A DNA stretch of 64,000 nt from assembly GCA_900696525.1 (NCBI GenBank), contig CAADGL010000022.1, positions 62,001-126,000 on the forward strand. Direction: 5' to 3'. Both the position numbers and the translations under genes were made by a program. A model generated the notes under the pieces. That model was not told the DNA's origin. It made no database searches and was given only the letters and a program-made list of their open reading frames with translations. Shown here piece by piece: positions 8,871 through 18,042 of this stretch (position 1 is its first letter; every line of letters begins with the position of its first letter). This stretch comes from an uncultured Planctomycetota bacterium. Its GTDB lineage: Bacteria > Planctomycetota > Phycisphaerae > UBA1845 > Fen-1342.

Positions 8871-11800
8871 ATGATGCGACTGCATGCGTCCGCGTTCGGC
8901 GTTCTTGCGTTCATGTTCATGACTTGGAGCTCCGCGACGGTCGCCTCGGCCGCGGAGGTCGTCTACGCCCGCAACCTGGCGCTCTCGCCCGACGGAAGCA
9001 CGCTGGCCTTCACCTGGGCGGGCGACATCTGGAGCGTATCGAGCGAAGGCGGCGACGCCCGCCGGCTGACCGTGCACCCCGCGGACGACAACAACCCCGT
9101 CTGGTCGCGCGACGGCCGGACGATCGCCTTCGCCTCCGACCGCCACGGCACCGCCAACGTGTTCCTCATGAGCGCCACCGGGGCGGACGTGCGGCGGCTG
9201 ACGTTCTCCGACCGTGCGGAGGTGCCGACCGACTTCTCGCCCGACGGCGCGTACGTCTATTTCCATGTTCGCAAGGCGGGCGAAGTCGCCTTCGAGCCGC
9301 GCGTGTACCGCGCCCCCGTCGAGGGCGGGCAGGACTGGCGCGTGCTCGACTGCTCCTCCGCCAACGCCCGCATCAGCCCCGACGGCAAACGCATCGCCTT
9401 TCAGCGCGGCTGGGCGCCCTGGTGGCGCCGCGGATATCGCGGCACCGCGAACCACGACCTGTGGGTGCACGACCTCGCCGGCGGCGCGTTCACGCGCCTC
9501 ACAGACTGGCCCGGAAACGACCGCGACCCGGCCTGGGACGCCGACGGCCGCGGCCTGTACTTCCTCTCCGATCGCGGCGGCGATCCGAATGACGACAGCG
9601 AGGCCCGCCCCGCCGGAACCGTGAACGTCTGGTATCAGCCGGCAGCCGGCGGCGCGGCGCGGCCGGTGACGAGCTTCACGGGCGACGACGTGCGCGATTT
9701 TTCGATCTCGGCGGACGGCAGGCGGCTGGCCCTGACGCGCTGGGACAAGGTGTACGTGATGGACCTGCCGCGCGGCCGCCCGCGCGAGATCGTCATCAGT
9801 GCGACAGGCGACACGAACCGCAACCCCGTTTCGCTGGAGCGCTTCACAAGCAATGCCGACGAGATCGCCGCCTCGCCCGACGGCAAGGAAGTCGCGCTGG
9901 TGGTGCGCGGCGAGATCTTCGTCATCAAGACCGAGGAGGGCAAGCTGACGCGGCGCGTGACGGACTCGCCGGCGCGCGACCGCTGGGTGACGTGGTCGCC
10001 CGACGGCCAGGCGCTGTTCTTCATCTCCGACCGCGACGGGCAGGAGCGCGTCTACCGCGCGCTCTCCGCCGAAACGCCGCCAAAGCCGCTCTCCGACTCG
10101 CTGCGCTTCACGATCGATCAGGTGACGGACGCGGAGGCGATCGAGCGCTACCCGGCGATCTCTCCCGACGGCAAGAAGCTGGCGATCGTGCGCGGCCGCG
10201 GGCAGCTCGTCATCCGCGACCTGGCCGGCGGCGACGAGTCCGTGCTGATCGATTCCTGGAACGTGCCGACCTATCGCTGGTCGCCCGACAGCCAGTGGAT
10301 CGCCTACGAGATCGAGGACGTCGAGCACAACCCCGACGTCTGGATCGTGCCCGCGGACGGCAGCGCACCGCCGGTGAACATCACGCAGCACCCCGACTAT
10401 GACGGCAACCCGCACTGGTCGGCGGACGGGCAGGTGCTGGCCTTCTCCTCGCGGCGCGAGGGCATGGACAGCGAGCTGTACCTGGTCTTCCTCTCGGCCG
10501 AACTCGACGAGTCGTCGGACGTGGACAAGAACGAGTACTTCGACGCCGCGGGAAAGGCGGTCAAGAAGCGCAAGCCGGTGAGGAACGCCGTCGCCAGCGG
10601 GAAGATCGCGCTGGCCGGCCAGCCGCCGCCCGCAAGCAAGCCGGCCTCGCGCCCGGCGCGCGAGCGGCCGGCGAAGGCCGAGAAGCCGGAGGACCCGTTC
10701 CGCACGCAGCTTCGCACGCTGCTCAAGGAACTGCTGGCCGAGCCCAAGCCCGCAATGAAGGACGACGAGGACAAGGAAAAAGAGGACGTCAAGCCCAGGG
10801 AGCGCAAGTACGCCTGGGACCTCGCCAGCGCCTACCGCCGCGTGCAGCGCGTCACGTCGCTGCCGCAGGACCAGAGCAACCTCATTCTCTCGCCCGACGG
10901 CAGCCTGCTGATCTTCACCTCCGGCCACGAAGGCAGCACCGCCGTCTTCTCCGTCAAGTGGAACGGGCAGGACCGCAAGCGCATCAGCACCGGCGGCGCC
11001 GGCGACATGCACTGGACCATCGACGGCGGCCGGCTCTTCTTCCTCACCGGCGGCAAGGCGAACTCGATGACGGCGTCGGGCGGCGACCGCAAGACGCACG
11101 AGTTCAGCGCCAAGATGGCGATCGTCTACGCCGAGGAAGCCGCGCAGAAATTCAGCGACGCGGCCCGGGCGCTCAAGTGGGGCTTCTATCACCCGACCAT
11201 GAAGGGCCTGGACTGGGACGCCCTGACCACGCGCTACCGCGACCTGGCCCTGCGCACGACCACCTACGGCGAGTTCAACGAAATCTGCAACCTGCTCCAG
11301 GGAGAGCTGAACGCCTCTCACCAGGGCACCTCAGGCCCCGGCGGGCGCTCAATCGAAAGCGTCGGCTATCTTGGGTGCGAGCTCGATCCCGGCTTCGCCG
11401 GCCCGGGTTTGCGCGTGCGCTCCATCACGCCGCGCTCGCCCGCCGACCGCGCCGAGAGCAAGCTCGCCGTCGGCGACGTGATCCTGTCCGTCAACGGCAA
11501 CCCGGTCGGGCCGAGCGCCTCGATCGAGCAGGCGCTGATCAACACCGTCGGCGACCCGGTGATTCTGACGGTTCGCAGCGCGCCGCGCGCCGCCGCCGCC
11601 GATGACAAGGCCGCTTCGAGCGCTCAGCCCGCCACGGACCCCGACACGCCGCCTGCCGAGCCGCTTGCGAGCACCCAGCCCGCGACCCAACCCGCGACGC
11701 AGCCCGCCGAGCGCGAGGTCATCATCCGCCCGATCTCGTATGGCGCCTTCTCGTCGCTCGCCTACGACGCCTGGGTCGAGGCGAACCGCCGCTACGTCGA

Positions 11801-12389
11801 GGAAAAATCGGGCGGGCGGCTCGGGTACACGCACATCCAGGGCATGGGCGAGCCGCAGTTTCACCTCTTCGAGCGCGACCTTTACGCCAGCGGCCGCGGC
11901 AAGGACGGCCTGATCATCGACGTGCGCAACAACGGCGGGGGCTGGACGGCCGACTGGGTCATGGCGGTGCTGAGCGTTCGACGGCACGCGTTCACGCGCA
12001 TGCCCGGCGGGGAGCCGGGCTACCCGCAGGATCGGCTGATCTTCTACGCGTGGACGAAGCCGGCGGCGATGATGTGCAACCAGTACAGCTACTCGAACGC
12101 CGAGATCGTCTCGCACGCGTTCAAGAACCTCGGTCGCGGTCCACTGGTGGGCGAGGAGACGTTCGGCGCCGTGATCAGCACGGGGTCGTACGGGCTGATC
12201 GACGGGGCGCGCATCCGCATGCCGCTGCGCGGCTGGTTCACGCTGCCCGACGGCAAGGACATGGAGAACAACGGCGCGGCGCCGACGCTGCGCATCCCGC
12301 AGACGCCCGAGGACGAAGCCCTCGGCCGCGATCCGCAGCTCGACGCGGCGATCCGGGCAACGCTGGAGGAGGTCGAAGGACGCCGGTGA
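8871..12389 (+). CDS. tricorn-type S41 peptidase (WD/TolB-like propellers, PDZ, S41 domain)
   Basis: LALSPDGSTLAFTWAGDIW propeller repeats; PDZ; GYTHIQGMGE, DVRNNGGGWTADW, CNQYSYSNAEI, GEETFGAVI motifs; signal peptide from ATG 8871. Confidence 0.92.
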   Translation: MMRLHASAFGVLAFMFMTWSSATVASAAEVVYARNLALSPDGSTLAFTWAGDIWSVSSEGGDARRLTVHPADDNNPVWSRDGRTIAFASDRHGTANVFLMSATGADVRRLTFSDRAEVPTDFSPDGAYVYFHVRKAGEVAFEPRVYRAPVEGGQDWRVLDCSSANARISPDGKRIAFQRGWAPWWRRGYRGTANHDLWVHDLAGGAFTRLTDWPGNDRDPAWDADGRGLYFLSDRGGDPNDDSEARPAGTVNVWYQPAAGGAARPVTSFTGDDVRDFSISADGRRLALTRWDKVYVMDLPRGRPREIVISATGDTNRNPVSLERFTSNADEIAASPDGKEVALVVRGEIFVIKTEEGKLTRRVTDSPARDRWVTWSPDGQALFFISDRDGQERVYRALSAETPPKPLSDSLRFTIDQVTDAEAIERYPAISPDGKKLAIVRGRGQLVIRDLAGGDESVLIDSWNVPTYRWSPDSQWIAYEIEDVEHNPDVWIVPADGSAPPVNITQHPDYDGNPHWSADGQVLAFSSRREGMDSELYLVFLSAELDESSDVDKNEYFDAAGKAVKKRKPVRNAVASGKIALAGQPPPASKPASRPARERPAKAEKPEDPFRTQLRTLLKELLAEPKPAMKDDEDKEKEDVKPRERKYAWDLASAYRRVQRVTSLPQDQSNLILSPDGSLLIFTSGHEGSTAVFSVKWNGQDRKRISTGGAGDMHWTIDGGRLFFLTGGKANSMTASGGDRKTHEFSAKMAIVYAEEAAQKFSDAARALKWGFYHPTMKGLDWDALTTRYRDLALRTTTYGEFNEICNLLQGELNASHQGTSGPGGRSIESVGYLGCELDPGFAGPGLRVRSITPRSPADRAESKLAVGDVILSVNGNPVGPSASIEQALINTVGDPVILTVRSAPRAAAADDKAASSAQPATDPDTPPAEPLASTQPATQPATQPAEREVIIRPISYGAFSSLAYDAWVEANRRYVEEKSGGRLGYTHIQGMGEPQFHLFERDLYASGRGKDGLIIDVRNNGGGWTADWVMAVLSVRRHAFTRMPGGEPGYPQDRLIFYAWTKPAAMMCNQYSYSNAEIVSHAFKNLGRGPLVGEETFGAVISTGSYGLIDGARIRMPLRGWFTLPDGKDMENNGAAPTLRIPQTPEDEALGRDPQLDAAIRATLEEVEGRR

Positions 12390-12472
12390 CCGGCGCGCCG
12401 CGAATCGAGGGCCCGATCAGAGCCGCCGTGTGCCATTAGCCGGCTCGGATCCTCGGAATCTGGCTGCTCGGA

Positions 12473-12994
12473 TCACGCGACCTTGGCGTTCACCCTCCGC
12501 CGCGCGCGGCGCACGATCGGCAGAAAGAACAGGTACAGCCCGGTAGCGACCAGCACGAGCAGCACGACGCCCGCCGGCACGAACACGCCGTAGTGCACCA
12601 CGCCGCCGAACCACGAGCCGTCGTGCAGCGCCTCGATCAGGTCCGACCGCCGATAGGCGACTTGCAGGAGCTCGCCGCTGGTTGCATCGAGCTGGGCCTC
12701 CCAGCCGCTTGCGGCCACGACCTTGAGCATGCGGCGATTGGGACGGTACTCGAGCCGGTACACGTCGCTCCACTCGGCAACTTCCAGCTCCGGCACGCCG
12801 CGGGCGATGGCGAGGATCTCACCCAGGCCGAGCACGGGCTCGCCCTGCGCGGCACGTTGCTCGGGCGGCTGCACCCAGGGGAGCTGTTTCTTGAACTGGA
12901 GCAGCAGGCCGGTGACGACGACCAGCAGCAACGGCAGCGCGACGAAGACCGACAGCCAGTAGTGCACTTTCCGCAGCAGCAATTGCAGTCTCAT
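12473..12994 (-). CDS. PepSY-associated TM helix domain protein
   Basis: MRLQLLLRKVHYWLSVFVALPLLLVVVTGLLLQFKKQ...VHYGVFVPAGVVLLVLVATGLYLFFLP. Confidence 0.75.
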   Translation of the reverse strand: MRLQLLLRKVHYWLSVFVALPLLLVVVTGLLLQFKKQLPWVQPPEQRAAQGEPVLGLGEILAIARGVPELEVAEWSDVYRLEYRPNRRMLKVVAASGWEAQLDATSGELLQVAYRRSDLIEALHDGSWFGGVVHYGVFVPAGVVLLVLVATGLYLFFLPIVRRARRRVNAKVA

Positions 12995-13166
12995 CGCGTC
13001 CTCGCGTGCCGCCCGCCCGGGCGCGGCCGGAATGTAGCCGATTGTCGCCGGCCTCAACACCCGACGGTCGGCGGTCGGTCTCTCACGGGGCGTTTCGCAG
13101 GTCGAGTATTGCGGGCTCGGATCATCGCGATCGTCGCCCCGGCCCGGGCCGATACAATGAGAGCCG

Positions 13167-14306
13167 ATGGAAAAGCAAATGCGCTGGCGATGGATCGCCA
13201 CTCATCTGGCCGCAGCCGCGATGGGCGCCGGACTGGTCTCGCTGCTCGCGCTGCGCTCCGCCACTCCGGAGCCGCGCGGCCGGCCCGGCCCCGACCCGCT
13301 GCGGGCCGGCCCGGCGGAGTTCGCCTGGCGCGAGCACCCGCCGGCGAGCTTCCCGATCCCGCCGTATGCGCGGCACCTGTCGGGGGTGAAGGTCGTGCTC
13401 GACCCGGGGCACGTGGGGCAGATCGACAAGGGCGGCGACTGGAAGCGCGGCCCGACGGGGCTGCGCGAGGCCGAGGTCAACCTGCGCGTGGCGCTGTATC
13501 TGCGCGAGTTTCTGGTCGCGGCCGGCGCGGACGTCACGCTGACGCGCGCGGAAGACGTCGACCTGGGTCTGAGCGACCCGGAAGACCTGAGCGCCAGGGC
13601 GAAGCTGGCGAACGACCTGCGGGCCGACGTGCTGCTCTCGATTCATCACAACGCCGGCCCGCCCGGCGCGAACTACACGTCGGTCTTCTATCACGGGCCA
13701 CCGGGGCATAGCCCAGCCAGCCAGGTGGTCGGCCGGCACGTCGTGGCCGGGCTGAGCGAGGCGCTGCGGCTCGACCAGCACGCCGAGTGTCCGTTGGTGA
13801 GCGACTGGGCGATCTACCCGGGCGAGGGCTTTCGCGTGCTGCGCGAGGCGCGCGTGCCGGCAGTGCTGTCCGAAGCGTCGTTTCATTCGAACCCGGCGGA
13901 GGAGCAGCGCCTCCGCGACCCGCTCTACAACCGCCGCGAGGCCTACGGACTGTTTCTCGGCCTGGCGCGCTGGGCGCAGGCCGGCCTGCCGCGCGTTCGG
14001 CTGCTGGAGCCGGCGGACGGCCGGCTGCGCCCGGCACAGCGGGTCGTCGTGGAGCTGGACGATGGGCTGACGGGCCGCGGCGGGCTCGGCAACCAGACGC
14101 GGAAGATCATCCCCGAGTCGCTGGTCGTGCGGCTGGATGACAAGCCGGCGCCGTTCGAGGTCGACTGGGCCAGGCGGCAGGTGCGTTTCACGCCGACGCG
14201 CGAGGCGGCGCGCGGCGCGGGACGGCTGCTCGTGGATTTCACGACTGTCTTCGGGCAAACGGTGCTGCACCCGCGGATCGAGCTGACGCCGGAACGGCGG
14301 CCGTAA
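13167..14306 (+). CDS. N-acetylmuramoyl-L-alanine amidase (Amidase_3)
   Basis: VVLDPGHVGQ, EAEVNLRVALYLREFL, LSIHHNAG, VLSEASFHSNPAEE. Confidence 0.88.
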   Translation: MEKQMRWRWIATHLAAAAMGAGLVSLLALRSATPEPRGRPGPDPLRAGPAEFAWREHPPASFPIPPYARHLSGVKVVLDPGHVGQIDKGGDWKRGPTGLREAEVNLRVALYLREFLVAAGADVTLTRAEDVDLGLSDPEDLSARAKLANDLRADVLLSIHHNAGPPGANYTSVFYHGPPGHSPASQVVGRHVVAGLSEALRLDQHAECPLVSDWAIYPGEGFRVLREARVPAVLSEASFHSNPAEEQRLRDPLYNRREAYGLFLGLARWAQAGLPRVRLLEPADGRLRPAQRVVVELDDGLTGRGGLGNQTRKIIPESLVVRLDDKPAPFEVDWARRQVRFTPTREAARGAGRLLVDFTTVFGQTVLHPRIELTPERRP

Positions 14307-14355
14307 GCGCCGGGAACACGTGCCCCGGTGCGGGCTTTGGTGATACGATCCGGCC

Positions 14356-15303
14356 GTGCTGATTCAACGGCTGATCTACGGGAGCCTGCTGGCGGGGCTG
14401 CTGCTGCTGCTGGTGTGGATCGACGGCGCGCTGTCGATGCGGGTGCGGGCCCCGGGCCACACCGGCGCCGTCCCGGTGATGGCCTGGCTCGGCAACGGCG
14501 GGATCATCACCGGCATCGTCCTGGTATTTTCGCTGCTGGCAACGCGCGAGCTGCTGCGCTTCGCGAACTCGACCGGCCACAGCCGTCCGTTTCCGATCGT
14601 CGCCTACGTCTTCTCGACCGCCCTGGTCATCGGCCCGTTCGTGAACTTCAACCTGCGCGCCACCGGCGAGTGGAGCGACGAATCCTGGGGCATGATGTGG
14701 CTGGCCATCGCCCTCGGAACCGGCTTCGTCATCCAGGGCGCCTGGCGCCGATCGCAGCATGCCATGGTCAACCTCGCCACCACGATCTTCATCATCTTCT
14801 ACGCCGGCGGGCTCGCGGGATACATGACCAAGCTCCGCATGGAGGTCGGCGGCTGGCACGGCATGATCGTCGTCGTCTTCTCCATGTTCCTCGTGAAGAT
14901 GACCGACGTCGGCGCCTATTTCGTCGGCCGCCTCACCGGCCGCCACAAGTTCATCGAGTGGCTCAGCCCCAGGAAGACCTGGGAGGGCGTCATCGGCGGA
15001 TACGTCGTGGCGCTCGCCTGCGCCCTGGCCGTCGGCACGCCGCTCTACGCCTGCGACATGTTCGCGCTTGGCAACCGCTGGCTCGCGTATCCTTGGGGCC
15101 TCGTCGTGCTGGCGCTCACCATGGCGACCGCCGGCATCGCCGGCGATCTCTTCGCCTCTCTCCTCAAGCGCGACGCCGCCATGAAGGACTCCGGAAACAG
15201 CCTCCCGGGAATGGGCGGCGTGCTCGACGTGCTTGACTCGGCGCTGCTGGCGGCCCCGGCGGCGTGGTTCTTCTGGACACGCCTGATCGTCTACGATCAT
15301 TAA
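14356..15303 (+). CDS. cdsA: phosphatidate cytidylyltransferase
   Basis: GTG start; KMTDVGAYFVGRLTGRHKFIEWLSPRKTWEGVIGG and DSGNSLPGMGGVLDVLDS signature. Confidence 0.93.
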   Translation: MLIQRLIYGSLLAGLLLLLVWIDGALSMRVRAPGHTGAVPVMAWLGNGGIITGIVLVFSLLATRELLRFANSTGHSRPFPIVAYVFSTALVIGPFVNFNLRATGEWSDESWGMMWLAIALGTGFVIQGAWRRSQHAMVNLATTIFIIFYAGGLAGYMTKLRMEVGGWHGMIVVVFSMFLVKMTDVGAYFVGRLTGRHKFIEWLSPRKTWEGVIGGYVVALACALAVGTPLYACDMFALGNRWLAYPWGLVVLALTMATAGIAGDLFASLLKRDAAMKDSGNSLPGMGGVLDVLDSALLAAPAAWFFWTRLIVYDH

Positions 15304-15320
15304 GCGCGGAGGTTGCTCCC

Positions 15321-16598
15321 GTGAGATCGCCGCCGCGGCTCAGGCTCTGGGCCGCCGCCCTGGCCCCGGGGATTCTCGTCGCCGCCACGGGTGTCGGCGC
15401 GGGAGACCTGCTGACCGCGAGCCTGGCGGGCTCGACCGTCGGCGTGACGATCCTCTGGGCGTGCTGGCTCGGGGCGCTGCTCAAGTGGTTTCTCAACGAG
15501 GGCATCGCCCGTTGGCAAATGGCCACCGGGACCACGTTGCTCGAAGGCTGGACGGAGCACCTCGGCGCCTGGGTTCGCTGGGTGTTTTTCGCGTACCTGC
15601 TGGCCTGGAGCTACTTCACCGGGGCGGCGCTCATCAGCGCCTGCGGCGTCGCCGGCGCCGGCCTCCTGCCGCTGGCGCAGAACGCGGAGCACTCCAAGAT
15701 CATCTGGGGCGTCGCGCACGCGCTGGCGGGGCTCGCGCTGGTCTGGTGCGGCGGCTTCCGCTTCTTCGAGGGCGTGATGTCGGCGTGCGTCGCGCTGATG
15801 TTCGTGACCGTCGTCGCGACGACTCTGCTCGTCGGCCCCGATTGGCCCGCCGTCGCGCGCGGCCTGGCCGTGCCAACCGTGCCCGCGGGCGGCGGAACAT
15901 GGACGCTCGGGCTGCTCGGCGGCGTCGGCGGAACGGTCACGCTGTTGTCCTATGGCTACTGGATTCGCGAGCAGGGCCGCGCGGGCGCCAGCGGGCTGCG
16001 AGTGTGTCGCGTCGATCTGGCCGTGGCCTACGCGCTAACGGCGCTGTTCGGCATGTGCATGGTGATCGTCGGCTCGCGGCTCGAGCTGACGAGCGGTCCG
16101 ATGCTGGCGCTGGCACTCGCCGAGCAGGTCGCCGGGGCCGCCGGGACCCTCGGCCCGCTCGCCGAGCACGTCTTCCTGCTGGGTTTCTGGGGCGCGGTGT
16201 TTTCGAGCCTGCTCGGCGTGTGGCAAAGCGCGCCCTACCTGTTCGCCGACTTCGTGTATCTCGGCCGCCGCGCCGCGACGGCACCGGGGCCGGTGGCCGA
16301 CCTCCGGCGGACGCCGGCGTACAGGCTTTTCCTCGTCGGGATCGCGCTGGTTCCGCTCGTGGCGCTCTGGATGCCCGTGAGGCAGGTGCAGCTCGCCTAC
16401 GCGATGTTCGGCGCACTGTTCATGCCGCTGCTGGCGCTGACGCTGCTGATCATGAACAACCGCCCGGCGTGGGTCGGCAACGGCTTTCGCAACCGGCTGA
16501 CGACCAACGTCGCCCTGGTCGCGACGCTGAGCGTGTTCATCTGGATCGGCGGCGGCGAGGCGCTGGAGGCGATTCGGAAGCTCGCGACGGCCCGGTAG
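15321..16598 (+). CDS. Nramp-family divalent metal ion transporter-like protein
   Basis: APGILVAATGVGAGDLLTASLAGSTVGVTILWACWLGALLKWFLNEGIARWQMATG; multi-TM; GTG start at 15321. Confidence 0.8.
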   Translation: MRSPPRLRLWAAALAPGILVAATGVGAGDLLTASLAGSTVGVTILWACWLGALLKWFLNEGIARWQMATGTTLLEGWTEHLGAWVRWVFFAYLLAWSYFTGAALISACGVAGAGLLPLAQNAEHSKIIWGVAHALAGLALVWCGGFRFFEGVMSACVALMFVTVVATTLLVGPDWPAVARGLAVPTVPAGGGTWTLGLLGGVGGTVTLLSYGYWIREQGRAGASGLRVCRVDLAVAYALTALFGMCMVIVGSRLELTSGPMLALALAEQVAGAAGTLGPLAEHVFLLGFWGAVFSSLLGVWQSAPYLFADFVYLGRRAATAPGPVADLRRTPAYRLFLVGIALVPLVALWMPVRQVQLAYAMFGALFMPLLALTLLIMNNRPAWVGNGFRNRLTTNVALVATLSVFIWIGGGEALEAIRKLATAR

Positions 16599-16633
16599 CC
16601 GCCCGCCATGACCCGGCGCTCACCGCGTGCCCC

Positions 16634-17113
16634 TCACGCACCTGGCGGTTGCGCGCCGGCGCTCGATCTGCCATCGGGCTCGCGCACCCACCCGCCGACG
16701 ACGATCGCGGCGCTTATCAGCACGAGGTTCTTGATGATGTACTGGCCCTCGATCGTCGGCACGAACGGCACGTGCACGAAGCACACATCCGGCAGGAGCA
16801 CCAGCGGCAGCATCGTTCCCGGCATCTGAAGCAGCAGCAGGAGGATGCCCACGCGGTTCAGCGGCTTGAGCAGCAGGCACACGCCGATCGCGACTTCCCA
16901 CGCGCCGAGAATCGGCAGGAACACGCCTGGCGGGAACCAGACGACGGTCCGCGCGACGAGCTCGTTCGCCGGGCTGAGCCCGAGCGGCTTGAGCGCCCCA
17001 AACCAGATGAAGACGATGCCCAGCGAGATCCGCAGCAGCCACGGGCCGATGCGGCGCATCGCCTGGGAGATCCGCCGGTCCAGTCGATCGAAACGCTCCA
17101 GCCGGGCCTGCAT
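16634..17113 (-). CDS. DoxX/DUF417-like small membrane protein
   Basis: Four TM helices; LLRISLGIVFIWFGALKPLGLSPA...FLPILGAWEVAIGVCLL...EGQYIIKNLVLISA. Confidence 0.75.
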   Translation of the reverse strand: MQARLERFDRLDRRISQAMRRIGPWLLRISLGIVFIWFGALKPLGLSPANELVARTVVWFPPGVFLPILGAWEVAIGVCLLLKPLNRVGILLLLLQMPGTMLPLVLLPDVCFVHVPFVPTIEGQYIIKNLVLISAAIVVGGWVREPDGRSSAGAQPPGA

Positions 17114-17117
17114 GACG

Positions 17118-18008
17118 TCAGATGATAGGCGCGGGAGACGGTGCGGCCGCGGCGCCCGCGCTCACGCCCAGTCGCCTCTCCGCCGCCGCAACCGTCTGGT
17201 CGATCAGCACCGCGATGGTCATCGGCCCGACGCCCCCGGGCACGGGGGTGATCAGCGCGGCGCGGCGGCAGGCGGACTCGAAATCGACGTCGCCGACCGG
17301 ACCCTCGTTGTAGCCCGCGTCGACGACGACGGCGCCGGGCTTGATCCAGTCGCCGCGGACGAAGCGCGGCCGGCCGGCCGCGGCGATGAGCAGGTCGGCC
17401 TGCCGCACGATGTCGGGCAGGTCGCGCGTGCGCGAGTGACAGAGTGTGACGGTCGCGTGCGCGTTGATCAGCAGCGAAGCCATCGGCCGGCCGAGGATCG
17501 GGCTGCGGCCGATCACGCACGCGTGGACACCGTCCAGCGTCACTTTGTATTCCGCGAGCAGAAGCATGATGCCGCGCGGCGTACAGGGAATCCACGCGGG
17601 CATGCCGAGCAGAACACGGCCGAGGGTGGCGGACGAGACGCCGTCGATGTCCTTTTCCGGGGGGATCGCTTCGAAGACGGCGCGCTTGTCGATGGGCGCG
17701 GGGACCGGGTGCTGAACCAGGATCGCATGAACGGTGCTGTCAGCGGCAAGGGCCCGGACACACTCGATCACGTGCCCGGTGGGCGCACTCGCCGGCAGCG
17801 CGTGCAGGACGGTGTCGATGCCCGCCTCGCGGCAGCGCCGCTGCTCCATGCGCACGTAGACCGCCGAGGACGGATCGTCGCCGATCAGGACGTTCGCCAG
17901 CCGCGGCGAGATTCCCCTGTCGCGACGGAGCCGCGCGGCGCTCTCGCCGGCGGCGGCGATCAGGCGCTGCGCCGGATCGCGTCCCAGCATCAACCTTGCA
18001 CCCGACAT
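17118..18008 (-). CDS. folD: FolD-like methylenetetrahydrofolate dehydrogenase/cyclohydrolase with altered Lys site
   Basis: ILVQHPVPAPIDKRAVFEAIPPEKDIDGV, CTPRGIMLLL, VIGRSPILGRPMASLL, GDWIKPGAVVVDAGYN, PVPGGVGPMTIAVL. Confidence 0.9.
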   Translation of the reverse strand: MSGARLMLGRDPAQRLIAAAGESAARLRRDRGISPRLANVLIGDDPSSAVYVRMEQRRCREAGIDTVLHALPASAPTGHVIECVRALAADSTVHAILVQHPVPAPIDKRAVFEAIPPEKDIDGVSSATLGRVLLGMPAWIPCTPRGIMLLLAEYKVTLDGVHACVIGRSPILGRPMASLLINAHATVTLCHSRTRDLPDIVRQADLLIAAAGRPRFVRGDWIKPGAVVVDAGYNEGPVGDVDFESACRRAALITPVPGGVGPMTIAVLIDQTVAAAERRLGVSAGAAAAPSPAPII

Positions 18009-18042
18009 GTCCCGAGTGTACCGCCGAACGCGATTCGCCGTT

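Noticed and set aside
8793-11321. 842-aa reverse ORF opposite the tricorn gene
   Set aside because: Antisense shadow of a clearly coding tricorn-like gene; no motif of its own
11660-11715. Tandem cagcccgcgacc repeat in tricorn gene
   Set aside because: Encodes a TQPATQPATQPA-type interdomain linker, common low complexity between PDZ and S41 regions
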